Shown piece by piece: positions 11,371-21,103 of a stretch of 64,000 nt of DNA. The stretch spans positions 1 to 64,000 of the forward strand of contig JAOPXD010000029.1 of NCBI GenBank assembly GCA_025965315.1, given 5' to 3'. Both the position numbers and the translations under genes were made by a program. The notes under the pieces are model-generated. The model was not told where the DNA came from and searched no databases. It saw nothing but the letters and a program-made list of their open reading frames with translations. Position 1 is the first letter of the stretch, and every line of letters begins with the position of its first letter. Origin of the DNA: Marmoricola sp. Lineage in GTDB: Bacteria; Actinomycetota; Actinomycetes; Propionibacteriales; Nocardioidaceae.

Positions 11371-12519
11371 GTGAATCACGATTCTTCAGACAGTCGAATA
11401 TTTAAACTAAAGACCTCCTTGGTCTCAGTCCTCATGGTCTTCATCGGCCTGGCGTTCATGCTTTTCTCCAAGTACGCGGCCACTGTCTCCAGACTCCACT
11501 GGACGACCTATTGGCCCTTCTTCGAACTCGGCTCAACGCTCTTCGTCACTGGTGCCCTGGTTAACGTTTGGGACTACGTGGATGGCCGCGACAAGGAACA
11601 CCGTGAGAACGACCGCATCCGTCGGCTGCTCAAGGAAGCTGCGCCCGAGTTCCGTGATGCTGTCGTCGAGGGTTTCGCGGTCTCACCTGAGGACCTAGCT
11701 CGCGTTGCTACTCCCGAGCTGCTCGACAGCATCGCGACGAACGTGCTGAGCCTGAGACTCGGTGACCGGCAGTTCGCCAGCGAGTTGTATGCCGACCTCC
11801 GCGACCTAGCGATTCGTTCACCGGAGAGATGGCACAACGTGCAGGTACGGGTACGTCTCTCTACTGCAGTAGAGAGGAGCGCCAAAGGCGCTCCTCTGTT
11901 CGACGTGCTCGTTGAGTGGGAGTACACAACAATCCCCACGCATCCGATTCAGCGCTTCGCCTGTGTCTCGGACCGTGATGACTTCCAGGAACTTGTCAGT
12001 GATGTGCCGGCCACCCTGACCTGGCTCATGACCGACCGCGATGGCCTCGATGCTCGCGAGCAGAAGAACTACGAGTTACTGGCGTTCTCGGTGGACGGCG
12101 AAGAGCGTTCCATCCGACGTGCGAAGCGAGCCTCAGGCCAGGTGTACAGCGCGTCTATTGGCGAGGAAGCCGTGCGGGAGGCCAAGCCCGTACGGATTCG
12201 TCAGCTCTATCGAGTCGTCACGCCGCAGAGCGGACACCGGCTCTACTTCGAGGTTGGCCAGCCAACCCGCGGCTTCTCGCTCGAGGTCGACTACACCGAC
12301 ACAGACATCGCGCACATGAGTGTTACTGAACTGGTGAGCAGCAGCCACCCATCGCAAGTGTCTTCAATGCCAAGGCAGGTCGACGCCCGCATCTTGGGTA
12401 TCGACCTGCCCGGTTGGCTCTTGCCGAAGTCCGGCTTCGCCTTTGTGTGGACGCTCAGGAGCGAGCGCTCCGGAGGGTCGTCAGGCGAGAACGAACTCGT
12501 TCCAGCCAAGTCGGCCTGA
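11371..12519 (+). CDS. Membrane protein with two N-terminal TM segments and large soluble domain
   Basis: LVSVLMVFIGLAFMLFSKYAA and WPFFELGSTLFVTGALVNVWDYV followed by soluble region. Confidence 0.7.
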   Translation: MNHDSSDSRIFKLKTSLVSVLMVFIGLAFMLFSKYAATVSRLHWTTYWPFFELGSTLFVTGALVNVWDYVDGRDKEHRENDRIRRLLKEAAPEFRDAVVEGFAVSPEDLARVATPELLDSIATNVLSLRLGDRQFASELYADLRDLAIRSPERWHNVQVRVRLSTAVERSAKGAPLFDVLVEWEYTTIPTHPIQRFACVSDRDDFQELVSDVPATLTWLMTDRDGLDAREQKNYELLAFSVDGEERSIRRAKRASGQVYSASIGEEAVREAKPVRIRQLYRVVTPQSGHRLYFEVGQPTRGFSLEVDYTDTDIAHMSVTELVSSSHPSQVSSMPRQVDARILGIDLPGWLLPKSGFAFVWTLRSERSGGSSGENELVPAKSA

Positions 12520-12604
12520 TGTGAACCTGCGTGAAGTCGCCACCGCTCATGGGTCTGTCTCCTTAAGTCGTTGCGTGGACCAGTCGCCAAGCCAACTGAA
12601 AATA

Positions 12605-12618
12605 GCATGTATACATGC
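12605..12618. promoter_or_regulatory. Candidate operator, perfect 14-bp palindrome
   Basis: GCATGTATACATGC upstream of XRE coding start. Confidence 0.5.
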
Positions 12619-12654
12619 GCATGTGACGGCACCTTTGCGACAACGCTCGGACCT

Positions 12655-12939
12655 GTGTCTGCGCGCCGAGCTTCTGAGGAGCCGTGGCGCGCCTATGCCC
12701 GCGAGCTCGGTGTTCGACTGCATCGAGAGCGGATTCAGCGCGGGCTAACGCAGGAGCGGCTCGCCGTAGCCGCCGGGATTTCGACGTTTACCTATCGCAA
12801 GTTGGAGAAGGGCGAGTCAAACCCAGGCACGCCGGCTAACCCACGTCTTCACACGCTTGTTGCGCTGGCCGAGGTCATGGATGTGGACATCTCGGCCCTG
12901 TTACCGCCCGCCCCGGGCGGCATAGCCATCGGGCGGTAG
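12655..12939 (+). CDS. XRE-family HTH regulator
   Basis: ELGVRLHRERIQRGLTQERLAVAAGISTFTYRKLEKGESNP; GTG start at 12655 inferred, ORF open from 12571. Confidence 0.7.
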   Translation: MSARRASEEPWRAYARELGVRLHRERIQRGLTQERLAVAAGISTFTYRKLEKGESNPGTPANPRLHTLVALAEVMDVDISALLPPAPGGIAIGR

Positions 12940-13269
12940 GCAGCCGGAGCCCGCGCCACATGTTGGGCGAGCGTCCCGCTTGTCCGCACGAAGCCATATG
13001 CATAAGGCGCGGGAGTGAACTTACAAACGGCGTGTTTGCGGGAGGCCCCGCGGCTGCTGTGTAACTCTCGCTAGGCAGTCGGCATGTTGATTCACGCTCT
13101 TCCCGGGGCCTCGGCGTGTTGAACCGTCGACGCTGCGCGACGCATTGGTCGGTTGCGTTCGTGGAGTCACATGCGATTTGGTGGCGCGCGAACTGAGTCA
13201 GATTGGCAAGGTATGAGCCCCGTTTGCATCCCTCCGCTGGCGTGTCAGTACGTAGTGGTTCACGTACAC

Positions 13270-13893
13270 ATGTCGCCAACTCCTGTCCACGTTTCCACTG
13301 GTCACCTGTGGGTCACGGTGCTCGCCGCTGTTGCGACATCCGCCAGCGCCTTCTTCGCGCTCCTTGGCGTACATGCCGCGCGGAAGAGCGCGGAGACGGG
13401 TAAGGCGGCGCTGGAGAACACCCTTGCAATCCAGGAGCAAGCGCGGGAGTCGCAGCGCAAGACCGCGACCATCGACTACTGGCGAAACACGTACGGTGAC
13501 AGGGTCCGGCTGCGCGCCGCCCTTGGCTACGAACACGGCGTGTCGTTCACGGAACGTGTGCGGAAGCTGACTGAGTTCTACCAAGGCAACTCGCTAAGAG
13601 AGATTCCGCCACGTCGACGCCCTCTCAACCGCGACGACCGCAACCTGCGTGAATACCTCAGCATCTTCGAGACGCTGGGTGCGGGCGTGTGTGAAGACGC
13701 CTTCGACCTAGAGGTTCTCTACGGACTCGATGGCCCACGAATCATTGCTCTCGGAGAGTGCGTAGATGACTACCTCAAAGCCCGGCGACCACACGTTCGC
13801 GAACTGCAAGAAGCTACCTTCTACGGGTATTTCGCGAAGCTTGTTGCTCGGCTCCGGGCGCACGCAGCAGCGAGGGCCACAACAGGCAGTTGA
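13270..13893 (+). CDS. Single-TM protein with cytoplasmic domain
   Basis: MSPTPVHVSTGHLWVTVLAAVATSASAFFALLGVHAARKS...; start uncertain (13213 also possible). Confidence 0.6.
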   Translation: MSPTPVHVSTGHLWVTVLAAVATSASAFFALLGVHAARKSAETGKAALENTLAIQEQARESQRKTATIDYWRNTYGDRVRLRAALGYEHGVSFTERVRKLTEFYQGNSLREIPPRRRPLNRDDRNLREYLSIFETLGAGVCEDAFDLEVLYGLDGPRIIALGECVDDYLKARRPHVRELQEATFYGYFAKLVARLRAHAAARATTGS

Positions 13894-14137
13894 GGCGACG
13901 ACAGGTCGCTCCGCCGAGGCTACTCCCGCTTAGTGACCCGGAACGGGACCGCGTCGATGCCTCCTTCGGGCATGGGCGGAAGCTGCAACGTCCCGCCGGC
14001 TTCGACTGGCGCGACGTCGGCGACTGCTGGGGACTGAGGCTGGCTCACAAAGACATCCAACCAAGGCGGCCCGTGCGTCGCGTCAAGTTACGAGTGAGGG
14101 CGCACACGTTCGCTCGAACACATGTTCTAATGGCGCT

Positions 14138-14398
14138 ATGACGAAGGCTCCGCCGGCTGGACCCCGAGTACATCCGCTGGAGACTCCCGTGGTCGAACCA
14201 AAGGTGCGCCACGTTTGGTTACACGGTCAACCCCACAGCGGGTTGCCGGGCAAGCCGGCCTTTCTGCTCGGTTGGGTCCGTGAACCTACGCGCGGGGAGT
14301 GGTATGGCCAGGTAGTCACGGTCGACGAGGTGAGCACAACGTTTCAAATCCATTGGGCGCATGCCGACATGATTAGTGACCAGGAGCGAGTCACGTAG
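14138..14398 (+). CDS. Hypothetical protein
   Basis: 86-aa ORF, MTKAPPAGPRVHPLETPVVEPKVRHVWLHG... Confidence 0.4.
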   Translation: MTKAPPAGPRVHPLETPVVEPKVRHVWLHGQPHSGLPGKPAFLLGWVREPTRGEWYGQVVTVDEVSTTFQIHWAHADMISDQERVT

Positions 14399-14499
14399 GA
14401 GGTCCACAGGCACGCGTGGACCGATGTGTGTGCCCCAGACCCGGGATGGGTACCTCGCGCCTACTGCTTTGTGTCGGTCGCTCCCCATAGAATCCACAC

Positions 14500-16188
14500 G
14501 TGCTCACCGGGGACTCCGCAGAACTACGCAAAGCGCGTGGTGCGTTTTTCACCCCCTACGCGATTGCGGAGTATCTAGCGGACTGGGCGCTCCGCGGCGA
14601 CGGCAACGAAGGCATGATTCTCGACCCGACTTGCGGTGAGGGAGTCTTCCTACTTGCGGCAGCCGACCGCTCTGTGGCGGACGAGCGTCTCCCGCCGGCT
14701 CGGTTGTTTGGTGTCGACATTCATACGGACTCCTTGGACGAAACCGCTCGACTCCTGCGGACTGCAGGGCACGAGCAGCCAGCCACACTTCTGACTGGAA
14801 ACTTCTTCGAAGAGCCGCATCCGGGCCAGCTTGGTGCTCGCATTCCATACGTGGACGCAGTCGTCGGAAATCCGCCGTTCGTTCGCTACCACGAGCACCG
14901 TGGCGAGGCGCGTCGTCGGGCTTCGGCAGCCGCGCTCGCCCAAGGCGTCCGCTTGTCAGGTCTTGCATCGTCGTGGGCCGCGCTACTGGTTCATGCCTCC
15001 AGCTTCCTGAAGCCAGATGGCCGTATCGCCATGGTTGTCCCGGCGGAGTTGCTCTCGGTTGGGTACGCGGAGCCCATCCGTCAATGGCTCCGCCGACGCT
15101 TCAAGGCAGTGCACCTCGTCTTGTTCGACCAGCTCCAGTTCGCTGACGCAGAGGAGCAAGTAGTGCTCCTTGTTGCTCGAGGAACTGGTGGCTGTAGTGC
15201 CTTCACCCTCCACGAAGTCAGCGACGCTGACGAGCTGATGAGACTGCACATCTTCGACTCGGATGCATTCGCTCCGAGTGATAGCGGCAAGTGGACCGAG
15301 CTACTCGTGCCTGATGACGTCCGGGGCATCCTGCGACGTTCGATGACCGAAGAGTTCACAACGCTCTCCAAGTACGGGCGAGTTGAACTCGGGACGGTCA
15401 CGGGCGCCAATAACTTCTTCACCCTTACTGAGGCGACTCGGCAGGAGTTCAACCTGCTACCTGACAAACACGTCATCAAGACGCTGCCACCCGGAAGTCG
15501 TCACCTGGCTGGGCTGCACTTCACAGCTGGTCAGTGGGAGCAACTCAAGCTCGACGGCCAGCGAGTTTGGATGCTCAGCCCAACCGTTCAGAAGCCCTCA
15601 CCCGGTAGCGGACTTCAGCGATACATCGACCTCGGCGTTGCCAACGAAGTCGACCGCGGCTATAAGTGCTCGATTCGCACGCCATGGTGGCGTGCGCCCG
15701 CACAGCCACCACCGGACATGTTCTTCACCTACATGAGTCACGTTTGCCCACGCCTCGTGAGCAACGACGCGGGCACGACGTTTGTGAATTCACTGCATGG
15801 CCTGACGCTTAACTCAGACTTGAGTGAAGACGAGCGCACGGCGCTGCCATTCGTCATGTTCAGCACAATCAGCATGCTGAACGCAGAGCTTGTGGGTCGT
15901 GCCTACGGCGGCGGCATCCTCAAGATGGAGCCGCGCGAAGCAGACGTATTGGCTCTCCCGCGTCGCGACCACCTCCTGCGCACCTGGGCTGAACTGCGCG
16001 GTCGACGACACGAGCTGGACCAACTCGTGCGAGCGAAGAGTTGGCAGCAAGTCACCGAAATCGTCGACGAAGCGTTGCTAACCAATACGCTCATGGTCAC
16101 CAGTGACGACTTGCGCAAGCTCCGAGCCGCGCTTCGGCGTCAACGAGCACGCAGGCAACGTCGGGAGGGACATGGCAGCGCCGACTGA
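14500..16188 (+). CDS. N6-adenine DNA methyltransferase (Eco57I/TaqI-like)
   Basis: ARGAFFTPYAIAEYLADWAL, ILDPTCGEGVFLLAA (SAM motif I), VVGNPPFVRYHE (motif IV NPPF). Confidence 0.9.
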   Translation: MLTGDSAELRKARGAFFTPYAIAEYLADWALRGDGNEGMILDPTCGEGVFLLAAADRSVADERLPPARLFGVDIHTDSLDETARLLRTAGHEQPATLLTGNFFEEPHPGQLGARIPYVDAVVGNPPFVRYHEHRGEARRRASAAALAQGVRLSGLASSWAALLVHASSFLKPDGRIAMVVPAELLSVGYAEPIRQWLRRRFKAVHLVLFDQLQFADAEEQVVLLVARGTGGCSAFTLHEVSDADELMRLHIFDSDAFAPSDSGKWTELLVPDDVRGILRRSMTEEFTTLSKYGRVELGTVTGANNFFTLTEATRQEFNLLPDKHVIKTLPPGSRHLAGLHFTAGQWEQLKLDGQRVWMLSPTVQKPSPGSGLQRYIDLGVANEVDRGYKCSIRTPWWRAPAQPPPDMFFTYMSHVCPRLVSNDAGTTFVNSLHGLTLNSDLSEDERTALPFVMFSTISMLNAELVGRAYGGGILKMEPREADVLALPRRDHLLRTWAELRGRRHELDQLVRAKSWQQVTEIVDEALLTNTLMVTSDDLRKLRAALRRQRARRQRREGHGSAD

Positions 16189-17122
16189 GGACGGCTTCGC
16201 CCAGTTTGATGGGCTGCTGAGCGCTGCAGACACATCCCACAGTCCGTGGACCGACAGTACCTACATTCCAAATCTCGACCTGCTCCAGCAGATGCTGAGC
16301 CTGCCAATTTCTCAGGGCGACAAGCAGGAGTCGGGTCGCCCTGCCAAGGCCTTCGACGCTTGGGTTGCGCATGAGCTGCGGCGTTCAGGATTTCCAGCGG
16401 ACGCTGTGTTTCCTCGGATGCGGCGACCGCGGGTTCTGTTTGAGGGGCTGGGCTCGCTCGAAGCCAAAATTGAGGAGCTCGCCGCTGCCCTCGAGTCTGC
16501 CGAGCCAGGTGACGAGAAGGTCAAGCCGGCTCCGTTGCGCCGCGCGATTCGAGCCGTCACTGGTCACAACGTTGGGCAGTCGACGGCCTACATCCTTGGT
16601 GACTTTTACGCGAAGCAGATTGATGTTGGTCTGTCGACCTGGGAACGAGGGCCGGACATCCTCATCTCGACTAAGACGATGTTCTCGGCCTTCGGCAAGA
16701 ACCTGAAGAATCGCCATGAGGAAGCGGTCGGTGAGGTTAGTAGCTTGCGCCGCCGACACCCGATGGCGGCGATGGGCTACTGCTACCTCGTCCGTGAAGA
16801 CATTGTTCGCCAGCCGAATGCCTACGCGACCCTTTACGACATCCTTCACAGGCTCCGGCGCCCGGGAGAGGCTTTCGATGCGACACTGCTTCTTGCGGCC
16901 AACTGGGATGACAACGACCCTTCAGCTGGCGTGCAGTTGCTTGACGAGCCAGCCGCTGAGCTGTCGGCCTCGCGCTTCTTCAAGGACATAGTCGAAGCGG
17001 TCATGGACCGCTCACCAAACCGGATTCACCAGGAGGTGCGCCGCCGTCGCGGCGGTACGCCGTTCGAGCGTTTGGACATCTCGTGGACCGACGACATCGA
17101 ACTGGGCGAGGATGTCGAATGA
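16173..17122 (+). CDS. Putative restriction endonuclease-like protein paired with MTase
   Basis: ATG at 16173 overlaps MTase end by 16 nt; AKAFDAWVAHELRRSGF...GPDILISTKTMFSAFGKNLKNRHEEAVGE resembles a PD-(D/E)XK-type core. Confidence 0.6.
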
Positions 17123-17188
17123 CGGCGACTGTATCGCTGACTCTGGAGACGAATACGCTCGGCGACCCCGGGACGGAGGTTTAGCGAC

Positions 17189-18346
17189 GTGGAAGCGCGC
17201 CCCTCGGACGTTGACGTTGAGGTGATGGTCAATCGCATCGCGAGCGGTGAGCTTGACCTGCAGCCAGAGTTTCAGCGCGGCGAGGTTTGGGACATCAAGC
17301 GGCGGCAGAGGCTCATCGACACGTTGCTCCGCGAGTGGTACGTGCCGGCCGTTCATATTGTCCAAGATGACGACCGCCGTTCGTCGGTGCTGGACGGCCA
17401 GCAGCGGCTTGTCGCTATTCGCGACTTCTTCGCTGGAGAGTTCCCCGTAGATGGCTTCGTAGAGCCGCTCGACCCAAAGATTCAGGACCTGCACGGCAAG
17501 TATTTCGGTGACCTCCCACAGGAAGTCACCCGTGCTCTGAAGACCTATCCACTGGCCGTGGTCTACCTACGTGAGTACACGCCCGGGGAGCCCAATGAGT
17601 TGTTCTTCCGATTGAATCAGTCGTACAACCTAACGCCCCCGGAGAAGCGAAATGCCCTGCATGGCCCGGCACGAAATCAGGTCCGCGACCTTGTCGAAGA
17701 CTTGCAGTCTCATGGACTGCTGAATCGCGACCTCATTGGTTTTTCGAATCAACGCCTGGCCTACGACGATGTCGTGGCGCGCGCCTGCGTAGCTATCGAG
17801 CAAGGGACGCTGCGTAAGCACATTAACAACACGACTGTTGAGCAGTACTACCGCAGTATGGACGACTTCTCAGGCACCACTGTCGAGGGCATTCGGATAG
17901 CTGGCCGCGAGCTCTACGACCAAGTCATGGGTGCAGGTCGAGTGAAGTTCAACAAGGGGACCCTACAAACTTGGCTGTTGTACTGCCATTGGGCCTCGGA
18001 GTTAACGGGACCACTACCGAGCAGTCTGTTAGAGCGCTTTGAGATTGACCGGCAGCATGTGAAGCGACGTGAGTTCGACCAAGACACTTCTCAACGACAG
18101 CGGCTTCTGTCGGTGGTCGGCGTGTACGACGACCGTGCGTCCTATCGTGTAACTGACGTGAGTTCGGTTGTTGCGCGCGACCTCGCCATCCATCTGTATT
18201 CGGTGGCAACGTTCGGCACTGAAGGCCGCAGACGCTCGCTCGAACTCGTCGACCGTCTCGAACACGACCGACGAGCAGACCCCACGACCTTGATGTTCGA
18301 CTACATGGAGCAAGTGCAGTGGGGCGAACCGCTGGATTCGGATTAA
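17189..18346 (+). CDS. DUF262 (GmrSD N-terminal-like) protein
   Basis: DLQPEFQRGEVWDIKRRQRLIDTLLREWYVPAVHI...VLDGQQRLVAIRDFF. Confidence 0.88.
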   Translation: MEARPSDVDVEVMVNRIASGELDLQPEFQRGEVWDIKRRQRLIDTLLREWYVPAVHIVQDDDRRSSVLDGQQRLVAIRDFFAGEFPVDGFVEPLDPKIQDLHGKYFGDLPQEVTRALKTYPLAVVYLREYTPGEPNELFFRLNQSYNLTPPEKRNALHGPARNQVRDLVEDLQSHGLLNRDLIGFSNQRLAYDDVVARACVAIEQGTLRKHINNTTVEQYYRSMDDFSGTTVEGIRIAGRELYDQVMGAGRVKFNKGTLQTWLLYCHWASELTGPLPSSLLERFEIDRQHVKRREFDQDTSQRQRLLSVVGVYDDRASYRVTDVSSVVARDLAIHLYSVATFGTEGRRRSLELVDRLEHDRRADPTTLMFDYMEQVQWGEPLDSD

Positions 18347-18349
18347 TCC

Positions 18350-19678
18350 GTGCGCAAAGCGAGAGAACTAGATGTACTCCGGCCACTCAAGAGCCGAGAC
18401 CTCACCGTCGTTGAAGCCTTCGCGTTAAGCGAAGGGTCTGTTCTTGACCTTGCTGCGCCATGCACGGTGATTGGCGGACGCAACGGCACTGGGAAGAGCC
18501 GACTAATACGCGAGATTGCTTCGCAAAAGGGCGATGAAGCGTTGCTCATCGACCTCCACTATCTCGCCGAGCATGCGCTGACGGTGCTTCGAAATCGGTT
18601 CGACTACAACTCCATGGCCGACGAAGCCGGGCCGTTCGGTCCCAACCCGGACATCGGTGACTACGTCGAAGCCATCGTCAAGCGCGACTACGACTCGATT
18701 GAGTGGTTCGCATTGGAGCTTGAGACCGAAAACGGTGAGGTGGACGAGCGCTTCCGGTGGACGGGTGAACCTGGTGACCCTGCCTTGTTCCCATACTTCC
18801 GAGCCACCTACCGAGGAATCGGTTATACGTCGCCGCACATGGGCCTTGGCGAGTTTTCGGTGCACTTCTTGTTCTGGATTCTCGAGCACTATAAGGACAA
18901 GAAGGGTCTGCTCGTACTCCTAGATGAACCTGACGCATTCCTTCCTCCCGTTGGTGTGGCTTCACTGTTGCCCCACCTGTTCAAGCTATGTACCGACCGA
19001 GGGTGGCGCCTCGTTGTGAGCACACACTCTGAGGAGATGATTGCTCTCGCAGCCGAGCACCAGTCATTTACGTTGCTCAGTGTCAACGACTTCGGCGAGT
19101 CGTTTGCGACTCACTCGTCAGCTGACCCGAGCGTCCTGTTGGAAGTCCTGTCCCGGCCACCTGTCGATACCGTTCTTTTCGCCGAGGACGAGGCCGCGGT
19201 TGCTTTGGCCTCAGCGCTCATCGAGCACGTCGACCCGATGCTGAGGAGACGCATGTCTATCGTCTGGGGCGGTGGCAGCGGATACATGCAGACGTTGCAA
19301 CAGAAGCTGCCCCGCACTCCGGGAGCGCGGATTCGATTCGGCTATCTGTACGACGGGGACCAGCGTGACAACATCGCAAAGTCGCCAGCTGACAAGTGGC
19401 CAGCGCTCTTTCTTCCGACTCACAACGACCCAGACATCTTGTTGCGGGAGCTGGGCGACGACCCGGAACGTTTGGGGGAGCGACTCGGCGTCACGGCGGA
19501 CCGGGTACGGCGAGTTCTGGACAGGCTCGAGGGCAAGGACAAGCACGACTGGTTCAATGAATTTTGTGCGGAGTTCGGCCGACCACAGGTCTTGGCAGTG
19601 ATGACGTCGGAATGGGCGAAGAGAAACACTGAACATGCAACGTCATTCGTCGATGACTTGGTCAAAGCCATTCGATAG
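18350..19678 (+). CDS. AAA ATPase with C-terminal TOPRIM-like region (OLD/PARIS-like)
   Basis: CTVIGGRNGTGKSRLI (Walker A), LLVLLDEPDAFLPP (Walker B), VVSTHSEEMI; then VLFAEDEAAVALA and YDGDQRDN acidic motifs. Confidence 0.78.
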   Translation: MRKARELDVLRPLKSRDLTVVEAFALSEGSVLDLAAPCTVIGGRNGTGKSRLIREIASQKGDEALLIDLHYLAEHALTVLRNRFDYNSMADEAGPFGPNPDIGDYVEAIVKRDYDSIEWFALELETENGEVDERFRWTGEPGDPALFPYFRATYRGIGYTSPHMGLGEFSVHFLFWILEHYKDKKGLLVLLDEPDAFLPPVGVASLLPHLFKLCTDRGWRLVVSTHSEEMIALAAEHQSFTLLSVNDFGESFATHSSADPSVLLEVLSRPPVDTVLFAEDEAAVALASALIEHVDPMLRRRMSIVWGGGSGYMQTLQQKLPRTPGARIRFGYLYDGDQRDNIAKSPADKWPALFLPTHNDPDILLRELGDDPERLGERLGVTADRVRRVLDRLEGKDKHDWFNEFCAEFGRPQVLAVMTSEWAKRNTEHATSFVDDLVKAIR

Positions 19679-19740
19679 ACGTTCAAGATTTATTGGGTTG
19701 CGAGCGACATCCTGCGCTGTTCGAAGTTCGCTCAGGCTCA

Positions 19741-19944
19741 ATGACTGGAAAGCCCGACGAAGTTCCGTCCAAGCGCTTGCTTGCTTGGATACCGCCCTAT
19801 GAGCTCTGGGACGTCAAGCGGCGACACCGGCTCATCGCGATGCGGTTCATGGCAGTGCCTTTCGTTAGAGAAGTCAAAAACTACGCCCGACCCCCGACAA
19901 GTGAGATGCGCCGCGTCGGGTGGTCATGCGAGCGGGTGAGCTGA
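19741..19944 (+). pseudogene. Truncated DUF262 fragment
   Basis: AWIPPYELWDVKRRHRLIAMRFMAVPFVREV parallels FQRGEVWDIKRRQRLIDTLLREWYVPAVHIV of the 17189 gene. Confidence 0.6.
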
Positions 19945-20201
19945 TGGACAACTCGCCCGCTGACGGAGTACTACTTGAACCCAGGAAGTTGGCGGACCAG
20001 AAGGAGGCCAACGTGTTGCTCAGGACACTTGCGACCATTCGTGAATCCAGCGGAGCACAACCCACCGTGCGATACGACGAGACCCAGAAGATGAGTTACG
20101 TTCAGGAAGGTGGCGCGTGGGTCCCAAGCTTTGAGTCACATGCGTTCAGTGGGACAAAAAAGGCGGACCTTGAGACGGGCGAGGACCAAAAGGGTCAATG
20201 A
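19944..20201 (+). CDS. Candidate graspetide (ATP-grasp-modified RiPP) precursor
   Basis: 85 aa, MDNSPADG...TVRYDETQKMSYVQEGGAWVPSFESH...DLETGEDQKGQ; 4-nt overlap with ATP-grasp gene. Confidence 0.6.
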   Translation: MDNSPADGVLLEPRKLADQKEANVLLRTLATIRESSGAQPTVRYDETQKMSYVQEGGAWVPSFESHAFSGTKKADLETGEDQKGQ

Positions 20202-21103
20202 CCCAAGCCGAGTCCGGCACAGTTCTGGTTGTCACAAACGAGCGTGACTTCGCAGCCGACACAGTCATTGCCTCGGTTCTGGCCCGAGGTTGGAACGTCG
20301 AGCGGTGGAACACCGAAACGCATGCAGCCGTCAGCTGGAGACCGCAGGCCGTGCACGCCACAGACGACTACTCAGCGGTGTGGCTACGACAGTTTCTTGC
20401 CGACCCGCTGCCGACTACATCGGTCCGGGAGGTCGATGACTTCCTAGTGTCGCGTGAACAGTGGCGGACGTGGTTGACCGACCTCGCAGAGGGTCATGCC
20501 CGATGGATGAATCCGCTATGGGCTTCCCGTCGAGCTGAGAACAAGCTCGTACAGCTACGCACCGCCGGTGACGTCGGACTCGCAGTCCCGCCAACACTCG
20601 TGACGACCTCGCGTGTTGAGGCCGCCGAGCACCAGCGGCGCGTGGGTGACTGCGTCGTGAAGGCCCTCGCCAGTGCCTACTTCCCCTTCTCGGACTCAGC
20701 ATTCATGTTCACTAGGGACCTCGACGCGGCCCTTAGTCTGGCCGCGGATGAGTGGTCGGACCCAGTCATCGTGCAACGCAAGGTCATGCCTCGTGTCGAC
20801 GTACGAGTCTTTGTCGTCGGCGGCTTCGTGACTGGGGCGCGCACGGTGGTTTCGGGCACCGATTGGCGAACTAGCGCCGGTGAAGCGACCTGGGAGCGGC
20901 TCCTTGTCCCTGACGACCTTGCGTCCGCTTGCAAGTCATTGCTCCAACAGCTCGGGCTGGCATACGGCGCGATTGACTTTGCATACGACGGAAGGACGAT
21001 GTGGTTCCTGGAGTGCAACCAGGCCGGCGAGTTCGGGTTCGTGGACCGACCGTTAAAACTTGGTGTATCCAACGCGATTGCTGGCTGGCTATGCGCCCGT
21101 TGA
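20198..21103 (+). CDS. ATP-grasp RiPP maturase (TgmB/MvdD-like)
   Basis: GTVLVVTNERDFAADTV..., WASRRAENKLVQLRTAGDVGLAVPPTLVT, LGLAYGAIDFAYDGRTMWFLECNQAGEFGFVD. Confidence 0.82.
   Translation: MTQAESGTVLVVTNERDFAADTVIASVLARGWNVERWNTETHAAVSWRPQAVHATDDYSAVWLRQFLADPLPTTSVREVDDFLVSREQWRTWLTDLAEGHARWMNPLWASRRAENKLVQLRTAGDVGLAVPPTLVTTSRVEAAEHQRRVGDCVVKALASAYFPFSDSAFMFTRDLDAALSLAADEWSDPVIVQRKVMPRVDVRVFVVGGFVTGARTVVSGTDWRTSAGEATWERLLVPDDLASACKSLLQQLGLAYGAIDFAYDGRTMWFLECNQAGEFGFVDRPLKLGVSNAIAGWLCAR

Noticed and set aside
13890-14141. 83-aa ORF after the 13270 membrane protein gene
   Set aside because: Arg-rich, no recognizable features, no clear start signal.
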